A DNA stretch of 64,000 bases from Phycisphaeraceae bacterium (lineage in GTDB: Bacteria; Planctomycetota; Phycisphaerae; Phycisphaerales; Phycisphaeraceae): assembly GCA_020851465.1 (NCBI GenBank), contig JADZCR010000001.1:186001-250000 (forward strand). Direction: 5' to 3'. The first letter of the stretch is position 1. Every line of letters starts with the position of its first letter. Position numbers and translations under genes: made by a program. The notes below the pieces were generated by a model. That model was not told the origin of the DNA and ran no database searches. It worked only from the letters and a program-made list of their open reading frames with translations. Below, piece after piece: positions 36,447-45,703 of this stretch.

Positions 36447-37775
36447 TCAAGTCGTCCTGGCGTAAGCCAGATCGACTTCCGCAAGCTCGGGCAGGACTTC
36501 CCTGCGTTTGCGGGCACTGACCGCTTCACGATCCACGAAGGCGGCAGTGGTAAGTCCCAGCAGCGAAACCATGAACGCGATTTCCACTGATTCAAGCCCG
36601 ATGAATTGACTACACGTCAGAAACCCGATCAGCGAGATGCTGACCATAGAGCCGTAGTAGCGAGGCCAACCGAGTCGTCGGGCGGTCGGATGGATCGAGA
36701 GCTTGATCGCCTGCCACGCTGAGCTGAAGTAGAAGATCGCCAGTCCGATCATTCCCGCGACGCCGTAGTCAGCACCGGTCTGGAGGAACAGGTTGTGCAC
36801 GGACTTGCCTTCGCCCAAGCCGTATTCGGTCGCATAGCGACCAAAGGCGCGTGGTCCGACGCCGATGGGGTGATCTTTCATGCAGTTGTACGCGGCGCGC
36901 CAGGTATCGAACCGGCTCGCCGCCGATTTATCGCGGACTTCCGCGTTAACAAAGGTGCTGAAGAATCGTTCCCGAACTTCGACACCCGCCAGGCGGAGGG
37001 TGATAGCCACCATGACGATACCGATGGCGATGGTGACGCCTTTTTTGGGCAGGGTCGCCAGCGCGACGGTAAAGAGGGACGCACCGACGATGCACAGGCC
37101 GAGCATCCCGCCGCGAGAGAAGCTGAACAGGATGACATGGATCATGCATGCGAGGGCGAAGAAACACAGCCCCTTGATCCACCATTTACGGGAGTGGATA
37201 CCCAGGAAGAACGCCAGCGGCGCGCTGGCGACCATGGTCATCGCCACGCCGTTGTTGTCGATGCCGCCAAAGCCGCGGCTGACGATGATGTTCCAATTGC
37301 TGAAGACGTAGTAGTTGTTGAAGTTGTACGCCAGATAGCCGACGCTCAGGAGAATAACCCAGGCGAGAGTCTTGACGTGCTTAGGCTCGCGGACGACCGT
37401 GAGGGTAACCAGAGCCATGATCCCGATCTTGGTCTGGATGATCAGTGCTTCCCACGCATAGGCTGAGCCGCGTTCGCAGAATGATGCCGCCACCGCCCCG
37501 GAGAGGAGGTAGAGGATCAGGCCGGCCATCGGTAAGGCGGCCTTGCGCAGGCCGTCCCATTTGCCCAGCCCCAGCATAAACCAGCCGATGAGCGTGGAAA
37601 TACCGACATAGAAGCTGAATCGTGTTGCGTTTCGCTGGTCAAACGCCCAGAACCAAAGCGCGGTCGGCCTGAGGCTGGCGAAGGCGTAGTACACCATCAA
37701 CCCGAAAACCGGGTCGAGCCAACCTTTCAGGACGCCGGCCGCCGCCAGCAGATGGGTGAAGATGTAACCCCACAT
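36447..37775 (-). CDS. O-antigen ligase/polymerase-like membrane protein (Wzy_C family)
   Basis: 442 residues with about ten to twelve membrane segments. The family core has FSFSRGGMLGL and, in the long periplasmic loop, SRFDTWRAAYNCMKDHPIG, GVGPRAF and VHNLFLQTGADYG. These are landmarks of WaaL/Wzy-type O-antigen ligases and polymerases. The N terminus resembles DUF5935-type proteins found with exopolysaccharide clusters. It would join or polymerise the exported glycan at the periplasmic face. It follows the GT4 gene at 37779 with only three bases between stop and start. Confidence 0.85.
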   Translation of the reverse strand: MWGYIFTHLLAAAGVLKGWLDPVFGLMVYYAFASLRPTALWFWAFDQRNATRFSFYVGISTLIGWFMLGLGKWDGLRKAALPMAGLILYLLSGAVAASFCERGSAYAWEALIIQTKIGIMALVTLTVVREPKHVKTLAWVILLSVGYLAYNFNNYYVFSNWNIIVSRGFGGIDNNGVAMTMVASAPLAFFLGIHSRKWWIKGLCFFALACMIHVILFSFSRGGMLGLCIVGASLFTVALATLPKKGVTIAIGIVMVAITLRLAGVEVRERFFSTFVNAEVRDKSAASRFDTWRAAYNCMKDHPIGVGPRAFGRYATEYGLGEGKSVHNLFLQTGADYGVAGMIGLAIFYFSSAWQAIKLSIHPTARRLGWPRYYGSMVSISLIGFLTCSQFIGLESVEIAFMVSLLGLTTAAFVDREAVSARKRREVLPELAEVDLAYARTT

Positions 37776-37778
37776 GTC

Positions 37779-39002
37779 TTAGAGTATTTCTTCGACCAGT
37801 TTGACCGTCCGCTGCACCACTGCCGGCCAATCAAACTGTTGTGCGTGAATTCTTCCCGCCTGACCCATTCGGCGGCGCAGAGCCGAATCGGCCACCAGTC
37901 GTTCCAACGCCGCCGTGACCGCCGCTGGGTTATCGCCCTCGACGATCAACCCGGTTTGTCCGTCGGCGACCGCGTCAGGCTGGCCGCCCTCCCGACCGGC
38001 GATCGTCGGCTTACCGCAGGCGGCAGCTTCCAGAAAGACCATGCCGAAGCCTTCCACATCCGGCCCGTCGCGTACCGCGGGCATGGCAAAAATGTCGCAT
38101 CCGCCAAAAATCGCCAGCTTCAGCGCGGAGCTGACCGCTCCGGGAAACACAATTTTATCCTCAACCCCCCGCGAACGAGCCAGAGCCTTGAGCTGGTCGC
38201 TCGTCCGTCCCGCACCGGCGACAACATAAACCAACTGCGGAAAACGCGGCGCAAGATCGGCGACGGCATTGATGACCGCCGCCTGATTTTTACGCGGATC
38301 GAGCCGTCCGACGGTCGCAACCACGATCCGGTCTTCATATTTTTCGTCACGACGCCAGCGCAATCCGGCATCTTCCGCGCTGGCGAACACGCTCAGGTCC
38401 ACTCCCGGATTGATGACACGCACCCGTTCGTCAGCCACGTAGCGGTTGACGATCCGGGCGGTGTACCGGCTGTTGGCGATCATCCTATCGACGATGCCGC
38501 ACGATTTTCCCAGCAGAAAACGCAACTGTCGGCTCGACTCGCAGGCGTTGAGTTCTTCGCCGTGTGCGTAACAGACAATGCGAAGACGCTGGCCATAACG
38601 CCATTTGAGCGGAACAAGGCAAGCGACCTCCGGTACAGCGTGGATGGCGTGGACGACCAGCCGTTGTCCCCGCTTGAGTGATCGCAACTGTTGATGCACA
38701 GCGCGCATCATCCTCCAGTAGCGCAACGCGCGACGCGGACTTTCCAGGCCCCAGTCGTTAATAAAAATATCGCGGCGATCCATGCGCAGGTTGGCATCGG
38801 TGACGTGGTCGCCCGCAGCGGGACGCTGAGGCGCATCGGGAAACTCAGGCGTGCGCGGCGGATGCGCGTAGTAGTCGTGCGTGACGACCCGGACCGTCGT
38901 CGGCCAGCGGCGATAGACCTCGTGCATCCAGTGGATCGATCCGCCGTGCTCAGGCAGGAATCGCTGACAAAGCAGCAGATGTTGGGCGTCGGCTATGGGC
39001 AT
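37779..39002 (-). CDS. GT4 family glycosyltransferase
   Basis: 407 residues from ATG 39002. The N-terminal acceptor domain carries LLLCQRFLPEHGGSIHW and the C-terminal donor domain carries VATVGRLDPRKNQAAV and DVEGFGMVFLEAAACGKPT with the EX7E-type Glu pair. It is cytosolic and retaining in mechanism by family. It is the first gene of the minus-strand group, head to head with the ABC exporter operon. Confidence 0.88.
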   Translation of the reverse strand: MPIADAQHLLLCQRFLPEHGGSIHWMHEVYRRWPTTVRVVTHDYYAHPPRTPEFPDAPQRPAAGDHVTDANLRMDRRDIFINDWGLESPRRALRYWRMMRAVHQQLRSLKRGQRLVVHAIHAVPEVACLVPLKWRYGQRLRIVCYAHGEELNACESSRQLRFLLGKSCGIVDRMIANSRYTARIVNRYVADERVRVINPGVDLSVFASAEDAGLRWRRDEKYEDRIVVATVGRLDPRKNQAAVINAVADLAPRFPQLVYVVAGAGRTSDQLKALARSRGVEDKIVFPGAVSSALKLAIFGGCDIFAMPAVRDGPDVEGFGMVFLEAAACGKPTIAGREGGQPDAVADGQTGLIVEGDNPAAVTAALERLVADSALRRRMGQAGRIHAQQFDWPAVVQRTVKLVEEIL

Positions 39003-39362
39003 GTTTGGAGGTTGGCCAGCGGCACAGACCAGCCTCTGCGACCGGTGCCATCGGCAATACTATCGGCCTACCTGAGGGGATTACCCAAGATCGAATTACA
39101 CGATCGGCGGCTATACTTATTGCGGTCTGGATCAGGGGACATCACGCATCGGTCGAACCGCATCCGGCGACGGCTGCTGGAATTGCGTTCCGCATGCGGC
39201 AAATCTTTTGGCCGCATCCGAGACTCCGCGGCATCAAGTGTCCGGACGGTCCTGCCGATCCTTTTGGCGTGCGGTACTCCACGCCGGCTATCTCTGTGGT
39301 CCCCGGCTGAGTCCGAGGGCGCGCCGGGAAACGGCGGGTCCGATAGAAAAGGTGTTTTGACG
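39003..39362. promoter_or_regulatory. Divergent intergenic region of the polysaccharide locus
   Basis: It separates the minus-strand GT4/ligase/GT4 group from the plus-strand exporter operon, so both promoters should lie here. TATACT at 39112-39117 is a possible plus-strand -10 box but has no good -35 partner. The open frame running from 38691 into the permease is not convincing upstream of 39363. No RNA gene is seen. Confidence 0.35.
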
Positions 39363-40247
39363 ATGTCGGCATTGACTGACCGCTCCATGCCTGCGACGGC
39401 CACGCCGCGCAAGCCAACCATTCTCATCTACCCTCATAAAGGGTGGCAGGCGATTCGTCTGGGTGAAATCTGGACCAACCGTGACCTGCTCGCCCTCATG
39501 TGCCTCCGCGATGTGACGATCCGTTACAAGCAGGCCGCCCTGGGCGTCCTCTGGGCAATCATTCAGCCATTGACGCAGATGGTCGTGCTGAACCTGGTTT
39601 TCGGTCGCTTCGGCGGCATGTCCGACCGCGTGAAGGAAACCATCGGCATCGATGTCCCTTACCCGATCTTTCTTTTCTCCGGTCTTATTTCCTGGCAGTT
39701 CTTCGCCAGCGCGGTCAATGCCGGCAGCAACAGCCTCGTGTCCAACGCCAACATGCTCCGAAAGGTTTACATCCCTCGGCTCATCCTCCCTCTCTCGTCA
39801 CAGGGCGCTCCGATGGCGGATTACGCGCTGTCGATGGTCGTGCTGGCGGGCATGATGGTCTATTACGGCACGACGTTTTCCATCACTCTCCTGCTGTTGC
39901 CCCTGCTGGTCATCTCCACGATCCTCGCTTCGCTGAGCGTGGGGTTGATTCTCGCGGCATTGTCAGTGAGCTATCGAGACTTCAAGTTTGTCGTGCCGTT
40001 CCTGATCCAGGTGTGGTTCTATCTGACGCCGGTGATCTATCCGATCAAGATGTTTCCGGAGCGGTATCGGTGGCTGCTGAAGCTCAATCCGATGGCCGGA
40101 CCGGTCGAGGGATTCCGAGCGGTGATTCTGGGCACGCCGGTTCCCTGGAGTTCGTGGGCGATATCGACAGGGGTCGCCTCGGTGCTGGTGGTGTTGGGTC
40201 TTATGTATTTCAGCCGGGTGGAGCGTCGCTTCGCCGATTTAATCTGA
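39363..40247 (+). CDS. wzm: ABC-2 type polysaccharide exporter permease (Wzm/TagG-like)
   Basis: 294 residues from ATG 39363. The frame continues upstream to 38691, but those residues are antisense to the GT4 gene and show no domain. The N-terminal cytosolic region has HKGWQAIRLGEIWTNRDLL, then RDVTIRYKQAALGVLW and six membrane segments, with the typical LNPMAGPVEGFRAVILG near the end. With the Wzt-like ATPase it forms the exporter that carries an undecaprenyl-linked glycan across the inner membrane. The ATPase gene follows after 41 bp. Confidence 0.93.
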   Translation: MSALTDRSMPATATPRKPTILIYPHKGWQAIRLGEIWTNRDLLALMCLRDVTIRYKQAALGVLWAIIQPLTQMVVLNLVFGRFGGMSDRVKETIGIDVPYPIFLFSGLISWQFFASAVNAGSNSLVSNANMLRKVYIPRLILPLSSQGAPMADYALSMVVLAGMMVYYGTTFSITLLLLPLLVISTILASLSVGLILAALSVSYRDFKFVVPFLIQVWFYLTPVIYPIKMFPERYRWLLKLNPMAGPVEGFRAVILGTPVPWSSWAISTGVASVLVVLGLMYFSRVERRFADLI

Positions 40248-40288
40248 GCGTGGCGCAGGCTGCGTGCGGTCTGGAGGATTGATATTCC

Positions 40289-41548
40289 ATGAGTGATCTG
40301 GCGATACGGGCAACCGGCCTCTCCAAGCGCTACCGCATCGGGCAGGGCGCGCCAGGCCACCTGCGCGAATTGATCTACGACAAGGTCGGTGCCGCGGCAC
40401 GATGGCTTACGGGAAATCGAAACGGCACGCCGCAAAGCTCCGAGTTCTGGGCGGTGCGCGATGTGAGCTTCGAGGTTAATCGCGGCGATGTCGTGGGCAT
40501 CATCGGGCGCAACGGTGCCGGCAAAAGCACGCTGCTCAAAATCCTTTCGCGGATCACCGACCCCACCGATGGCCGGGCGGAAATCTACGGCCGCGTCGGC
40601 AGCCTGCTTGAGGTCGGCACGGGCTTCCACCCGGAGCTGACCGGTCGCGAAAACATCTATCTCAACGGCACCATCCTTGGCATGAGCCGTGCAGAGATCA
40701 AAAAGAAGTTTGACGAGATCGTGGATTTTTCCGAAGTGGAAAAATTTCTCGACATGCCCGTCAAGCGTTACTCCTCCGGCATGTATGTCCGCCTCGCTTT
40801 CGCGGTGGCGGCCCACCTGGAACCGGAAATTCTGATTGTCGATGAAGTGCTGGCTGTGGGCGACGTGTCCTTTCAGACCAAGTGCCTGGGAAAAATGGGA
40901 CAGGTCGCGCAAACTGGTCGCACCGTGCTGTTCGTATCGCACAACATGGGCGCGGTGCAGACGCTCTGCAATCGCGGCATCGTGATCGATCAGGGGCGGA
41001 TGGTGATTGACGACACCTCTGAGCGTGCCGTGCGCGAGTACCTGGCGCAGTTTGAAGAAAAAGCGACGGAGCAGCTCGAAACCCGACAGGAACGGGGCGG
41101 AACAGGGCGCGTCCGGGTGAGCCGGGTGGAGGTCGCCAGCTTTGACGAAGCGGGCACGACCGCTGCAGCCACCGGACGACCGGCGCGGATCACACTCGAT
41201 CTCAACGGATGGCTGCCCAACCTGCGCTGCGTCGTCAAGATTCTGGATCACATGGGCCAGCCGCTCAGCGAGCTGCGCAGCGAGATGCACGGGTCAGCGG
41301 ATACGACCATCTCCGGGCCTCAGCCGCGTTTTGTCTGCGAATTGCCTGAGCTTTTGATCGCCCCCGGCCGCTACCGGATCGATTTGGCGCTTTACAGCAC
41401 CGAAGGCCTCGAAGACCACCTGAATGCCGCGACGTTTTTCGACATATCACCGGGTCAGGTCAATGGGCGTCCGATTCCCAAACGCCTGAAAAGCACCGCC
41501 GTCTGTATGCCGCATCGCTGGTCAATCGTGGTTCCCTCAAGCTCGTGA
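40289..41548 (+). CDS. wzt: ABC-type polysaccharide exporter ATPase with C-terminal glycan-binding domain (Wzt-like)
   Basis: 419 residues. The ATPase domain (1-250) has Walker A GRNGAGKST at 73-81, the signature YSSGMYVRLAFA and Walker B ILIVDEVLAVGD. A C-terminal beta-sandwich (about 265-419) matches the Wzt carbohydrate-binding type, which reads the end modification of the O-polysaccharide before export. That domain implies the chain carries a terminal cap. The two pyruvyltransferase-like proteins downstream are candidates for making it. It pairs with the permease just upstream. Confidence 0.93.
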   Translation: MSDLAIRATGLSKRYRIGQGAPGHLRELIYDKVGAAARWLTGNRNGTPQSSEFWAVRDVSFEVNRGDVVGIIGRNGAGKSTLLKILSRITDPTDGRAEIYGRVGSLLEVGTGFHPELTGRENIYLNGTILGMSRAEIKKKFDEIVDFSEVEKFLDMPVKRYSSGMYVRLAFAVAAHLEPEILIVDEVLAVGDVSFQTKCLGKMGQVAQTGRTVLFVSHNMGAVQTLCNRGIVIDQGRMVIDDTSERAVREYLAQFEEKATEQLETRQERGGTGRVRVSRVEVASFDEAGTTAAATGRPARITLDLNGWLPNLRCVVKILDHMGQPLSELRSEMHGSADTTISGPQPRFVCELPELLIAPGRYRIDLALYSTEGLEDHLNAATFFDISPGQVNGRPIPKRLKSTAVCMPHRWSIVVPSSS

Positions 41549-41552
41549 GGCC

Positions 41553-42734
41553 GTGAATCGCCGCATGGTTACCCATCGCCACAACAAACCCTACCGGATC
41601 GCCTACATCGGGTGGCTGGGACACGACAACATCGGCGACGAGCTGGGGCCGGAGGTCTTTCGTCGCTGTTTTGCGGAAGAAGCACCCGACCTCAGCGCGC
41701 AGTGCGAACTGGTGACGCAACGGGAACGCTGGCCGGAATGCGAGGCATCCGTTGTCGGCTTGGGCACGCTGATCTCGCCGGGAGATTACCGCACCGAGTG
41801 GATGCGGGAGTTTCGTCTCGCCAGCCTTCGCGGTCCGCTCGTGGGTCTGGGGCTGGGTGTCGTTCCGCCGCCGACGTGGGAACGCTGGCCGGTAGCGCCA
41901 AGCCGCAAGTACCGCGTTCGCGACTGGTTTGATTACCTCTGCCTGCGGGGAAAGATGAGCGCACAGATGCTGGGCGCGCCGGAGAGCATCATCAGCGGCG
42001 ACACTGTTTTTGGCATCCGGTGGACCGCGCCGCGGCCGTCACCCAACCGCCGCCGTCCCCTGCTCATGGTGAATCTGGGCGAAGGTCGTCACCCGCTGAT
42101 GATCCGACCCGGCCAAAGTCTTTGCGCCGCCGTTGCCCAGGCGTGCCGTCAACTTGAATCTCGGTTTGAGATCGCTTTTTTTTCGATGGGTCGTCGCGAC
42201 GACGAACCGATTCGTGAAGCCGCATCTCTGCTGACGACTCCGCCGCGCATCGTTACGGAACGCGATCCGTTTACCCTCGCACAGATACTGGCGGAGGCTG
42301 ATCTGGGGCTGACGGTGAAGTGTCACGCCTCCGGCCTTCTTTACGCGGTGGGCGTGCCGACCGTCAACGTCGCCTATCGCTCCAAGTGCGCAGATCTGGC
42401 GGGCGAGGTGACGGACGATCGCTACGTGGTCGCGGCCGCAGAGGCGGAGACAGCGCATCTGGTCGAGAAGGTGGACGCACTGGCGAGCGAACGGGCAGCC
42501 GTCCGGACTGATCTGCAAAACGCAACGGACCGTGCGCTGCATCGCTATCGCAGCCACTTTCGACTGGCTATGGAACCGATCCGGGCTGGAGTCGAGGGGC
42601 ATTATCAAAACTCAGCGCGCTCCGTGATGCTCCGCGATCGAGTCGGAGCGTTGCTGGCCTACCCGCACGCCGTCACCGCGCGGGCCGCCAGATGGATCGA
42701 CAATCGGAGAAAGCGGACCGGCCATGAGATTTGA
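41553..42734 (+). CDS. Polysaccharide pyruvyltransferase family protein
   Basis: 393 residues from GTG 41553; ATG 41565 is an alternative and neither has an ideal ribosome site. The family landmark is IGWLGHDNIGDELGPEVF at the N terminus, then VVGLGTLISPGDY and a C-terminal VKCHASGLLYAVGVPTVNV with the conserved His. Members transfer pyruvate ketals from PEP to sugars (CsaB/PssK type) or act in glycan assembly. It begins 4 bp after the exporter ATPase stop, so the two are co-transcribed. Confidence 0.82.
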   Translation: MNRRMVTHRHNKPYRIAYIGWLGHDNIGDELGPEVFRRCFAEEAPDLSAQCELVTQRERWPECEASVVGLGTLISPGDYRTEWMREFRLASLRGPLVGLGLGVVPPPTWERWPVAPSRKYRVRDWFDYLCLRGKMSAQMLGAPESIISGDTVFGIRWTAPRPSPNRRRPLLMVNLGEGRHPLMIRPGQSLCAAVAQACRQLESRFEIAFFSMGRRDDEPIREAASLLTTPPRIVTERDPFTLAQILAEADLGLTVKCHASGLLYAVGVPTVNVAYRSKCADLAGEVTDDRYVVAAAEAETAHLVEKVDALASERAAVRTDLQNATDRALHRYRSHFRLAMEPIRAGVEGHYQNSARSVMLRDRVGALLAYPHAVTARAARWIDNRRKRTGHEI

Positions 42735-43794
42735 ATACTTTCCGCGATCCACAGAGAACCGCTACCAGGAAGACTTCGCTGCTGCGATGCGGCAACACGG
42801 CATCGTTATGGAGCCGACGGAGCGCCTTGAAAACAGCTACCTGATCGCCCGTGCCAGCTCCCTCGACGGTGTTCACTTCCACTGGATCGAGTCGATCATC
42901 GGCGAAGGCTCGACGATGCAGCGTGCCCGCGCGACCCTCGGACTGTACACGTATCTGCGTTGTCTCAAGCGACTCAATAAACGCCTGATCTGGACTGTCC
43001 ACAACCATGCCCGCCACGACAAAGGCATGCGCGTTGACGCGCTGGCTTATCGCGTCGTTGCCAGGGCAGCCGATCTGATCATTGTGCACAGCCGGTGGTC
43101 GGGCGATTACATCCAGCGAAAGTACAACCCGGCCGGCCGCATCGTTGTGATGCCACACGGCAACTACGACGACTTTTACCACCCCCGGCAGTCCGTCGCC
43201 CAGACACGCCGCGCCGCAGGACTGCGCGAGGATCGACCGGTCTGCGGCGTGATCGGCTCGGTCAGACCCTATCGCGGTCATGAGTTGGCGATTCAGGCTG
43301 CGGCGACGTGGGGTGACGAATGCCAGTTGTTCATCAGCGGAAAACCATACAACGCCGACTACGGCAGACAGATTGAATCCGCCGCCGGAAAACACGCCAA
43401 TATCCGCTGCCGCCTGTCACGTTTGACCAACGATGAATATGCCGAGGCTGTGCAAGCATGCGATATCGTGCTGCTGCCCTACAACGAAGTGACCAGCAGC
43501 GGCGCGCTTCTTTCCGCGTGGTCGCTCAGTCGTCCCGTCATCGCAACCGCATTGCCTCTTTTCTGTGATTTCGAGCGCGATCAGTTGACACGGGGAGCCA
43601 TCAAAACCACCAAGCCGGCACCCGAAGCGATGACCGATGCGGTGCGGGAGCTGCTCGCGATCAATTCCGCCGAACGTATTGCCGCCGCACGCGGTGAGGC
43701 GGACCGCTTTCCCTGGAAAAGCGTTGTCCAGCCCGTGGCGCAGGTGGTTCAAAGCTGGAATGGTGCAGCGAAAAGCTCAGGAGGATCGACCTGA
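42724..43794 (+). CDS. GT4 family glycosyltransferase
   Basis: 356 residues. The ATG overlaps the upstream gene by 11 bases. The acceptor domain carries LDGVHFHWIES and IWTVHNHARHD, and the donor domain carries VCGVIGSVRPYRGHELAIQA and LLPYNEVTSSGALLSAWS. It is soluble. It resembles UDP-sugar GT4 enzymes in exopolysaccharide loci. Overlap with its neighbours shows it belongs to the exporter operon. Confidence 0.85.
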   Translation: MRFEYFPRSTENRYQEDFAAAMRQHGIVMEPTERLENSYLIARASSLDGVHFHWIESIIGEGSTMQRARATLGLYTYLRCLKRLNKRLIWTVHNHARHDKGMRVDALAYRVVARAADLIIVHSRWSGDYIQRKYNPAGRIVVMPHGNYDDFYHPRQSVAQTRRAAGLREDRPVCGVIGSVRPYRGHELAIQAAATWGDECQLFISGKPYNADYGRQIESAAGKHANIRCRLSRLTNDEYAEAVQACDIVLLPYNEVTSSGALLSAWSLSRPVIATALPLFCDFERDQLTRGAIKTTKPAPEAMTDAVRELLAINSAERIAAARGEADRFPWKSVVQPVAQVVQSWNGAAKSSGGST

Positions 43795-43796
43795 AC

Positions 43797-44747
43797 ATGG
43801 GGCGTCCGCTCCAAATCTGTTACGTCCTGGCTGGGTCGGGTGACGATGTTTACGCCGACATGCTTTACATTTCGGCGTCGATGTCGCGGCGGCTCTATGC
43901 CGATGCCCGCATCCGGCTGTTGTGCGACGAAGTGACTGCACCCGCACTTGAGCAGCATCACTCTCCGGTGCTGGATGTCGTCGATGAAGTGGTCCGTGTC
44001 GAGACCGGGATGACAACGGTCGCATCGCGCAGCCGCTTTGTAAAAACGTCGATGCGTCAGGTGGTTCAGGGCGATTTTATTTTTCTTGATGCTGACGCGC
44101 TGCCTGTCCAGCCGTTTCATCAGATGGCTCTGGTGAAAGAAGACTTCGCAGCGGTGCGCGATTGTCTGGTGGTCCCCGCCGGACAGTGGTACCAGTTGAA
44201 ATTACTCTGGCGCCACTGGACGGAAAGCCCGCCCATCCCCGCACCCGTCAAGCCGGTTTATGACTCGATGGCGTGGAATTATCCGCCGCGCTATTACTTC
44301 AACACCGGCGTCATGTTCATGCGCGACACGCCCGAAGCGCGACGCCTGGGGCAGGAGTGGCATAACCGCTGGCGTCAACAGTTCGACAAGCTCGGCATCC
44401 ATCAGGATCAGTTTTCCTTCAATAGCGCGATCCACGACCTGACGACTCCCATCCGCGTGCTGCCGACGCGGTACAACGCCATGGTCCGTACCTCACCCTG
44501 GTACGCCCACCGCGCGAAGATTTTTCACTTCTTCACGACCGGAAAAAGTCCCGAACCCGGCACCGTGCTGGCGCGGCTGGTTGAGACTTTGCAGAAGACC
44601 CGCAAGCTCGACACGGAAATGATTGAGCGATTCTGCCGCTCAGGTTATCCCTGGCTCACCGATTCGCTGCTCCTGCGTGCCGCTGCGGGAAATTACGGTG
44701 TTCTTGCACAACGGCTGATCCCCGGCCGGAGGAGGCAGACCGCTTGA
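43797..44747 (+). CDS. GT-A type glycosyltransferase-like protein, paralogue 1
   Basis: 316 residues. The DxD metal and nucleotide-sugar site is FIFLDADALPVQPF, preceded by SRFVKTSMRQVVQGD. The middle has PPRYYFNTGVMFMRDTPEARRLG and DQFSFNSAI, as in GT8-like and nucleotide-diphospho-sugar transferase families. No membrane segment is seen. The gene starts 2 bp after the GT4 stop and has AGGAGG 12 bp upstream. It is related to the next gene across its whole length. Confidence 0.8.
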   Translation: MGRPLQICYVLAGSGDDVYADMLYISASMSRRLYADARIRLLCDEVTAPALEQHHSPVLDVVDEVVRVETGMTTVASRSRFVKTSMRQVVQGDFIFLDADALPVQPFHQMALVKEDFAAVRDCLVVPAGQWYQLKLLWRHWTESPPIPAPVKPVYDSMAWNYPPRYYFNTGVMFMRDTPEARRLGQEWHNRWRQQFDKLGIHQDQFSFNSAIHDLTTPIRVLPTRYNAMVRTSPWYAHRAKIFHFFTTGKSPEPGTVLARLVETLQKTRKLDTEMIERFCRSGYPWLTDSLLLRAAAGNYGVLAQRLIPGRRRQTA

Positions 44748-45703
44748 ACCCCGCCGCCTCCGCTCCCGACGCATCGCGTGCCGCCAACCCCAAGGTGGTC
44801 TTGATCCTTTCCAGTCAGGAAAAGGATTACTACGCGGAAATGGCCGCGATCTGCGCGTGGATGATCCGGTCTATCCATCCTTCGCTGCCCATCTGGCTGC
44901 TGGTGGATGAGCAGACCCGCCCATCGCTTGAACAGCGGCGTGCGGAGGTACTCAACTATTGCGATCACGTGGAGGTCGTCCCCACCGGCCTGCCTAAACC
45001 GCGCGAACGCGCCTGGTGCATCAAGTCGATGATGCGGCAAGTGGTACCGGGCGATTTTCTTTTTATGGATGCCGATGCGCTGGCCATCCGACCGTTTGAT
45101 TCGATCTTTCGGCTCGACTGCGATTTCGCAGCGGTGCTAGATCGCCACGACCCGCCGCAGAAATATCAGCCGATGAAAGCAGAGATCGCGCTTTATAAGG
45201 AAGTCGGCTGGCGCTTCCCGCCGCGCTACTACAACAGCGGGGTCGTCCTTTTCCGTGACACTCCCGGAGCACACCGGCTGGGTGCGGAATGGCAGCGGCG
45301 CTGGCGCATCGCGTGGCAGGCCGGTCAGATCGCCGACCAGTTCTCCCTCAACAGCGCGCTGGCGGACCTTGAGGTGAAGATCGCAACGCTCCCCGCCAGA
45401 TACAACGCCCAGATCATGATGAAACGCTCGACGTTGCGCGGGGCGGCGATCGTCCACATTTTCAGCGTCGCAGTCGGGCCGGACTCCGACACCGCCCTGG
45501 GTCAGATCGCCCATCGCATGAAACAAACAGGAAAGCTCGACACCGACGCGCTGCGACGAATGCAGCAAACCGGCTACCCGTGGGCGGATGAAGGCTGGAT
45601 TTCCGGCCAGCTCGCCGCTGGGCGTTACGGTGCAGCGATGCTTGCAGCGGGAAAAAAGTTGATCGGACGGCGACACAGGACAACACTCGGCAACACCCCA
45701 TGA
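44744..45703 (+). CDS. GT-A type glycosyltransferase-like protein, paralogue 2
   Basis: 319 residues from TTG 44744, overlapping the previous stop (TTGA) with GGAGGAGG 8 bp upstream. Motifs match paralogue 1 in the same order: WCIKSMMRQVVPGDFLFMD, DADALAIRPF, PPRYYNSGVVLFRDTPGAHRLG, DQFSLNSAL. Sequence between motifs differs, so they probably use different donors or acceptors. It belongs to the exporter operon. Confidence 0.8.
   Translation: MNPAASAPDASRAANPKVVLILSSQEKDYYAEMAAICAWMIRSIHPSLPIWLLVDEQTRPSLEQRRAEVLNYCDHVEVVPTGLPKPRERAWCIKSMMRQVVPGDFLFMDADALAIRPFDSIFRLDCDFAAVLDRHDPPQKYQPMKAEIALYKEVGWRFPPRYYNSGVVLFRDTPGAHRLGAEWQRRWRIAWQAGQIADQFSLNSALADLEVKIATLPARYNAQIMMKRSTLRGAAIVHIFSVAVGPDSDTALGQIAHRMKQTGKLDTDALRRMQQTGYPWADEGWISGQLAAGRYGAAMLAAGKKLIGRRHRTTLGNTP

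Noticed and set aside
38691-39362. 5' extension of the exporter permease frame
   Set aside because: These 224 residues are antisense to the GT4 gene or intergenic, with no homology-like features; the permease N terminus begins at 39363.
40037-41290. Open frame on the minus strand (417 residues)
   Set aside because: It spans the ends of wzm and wzt in antisense and shows no domain.
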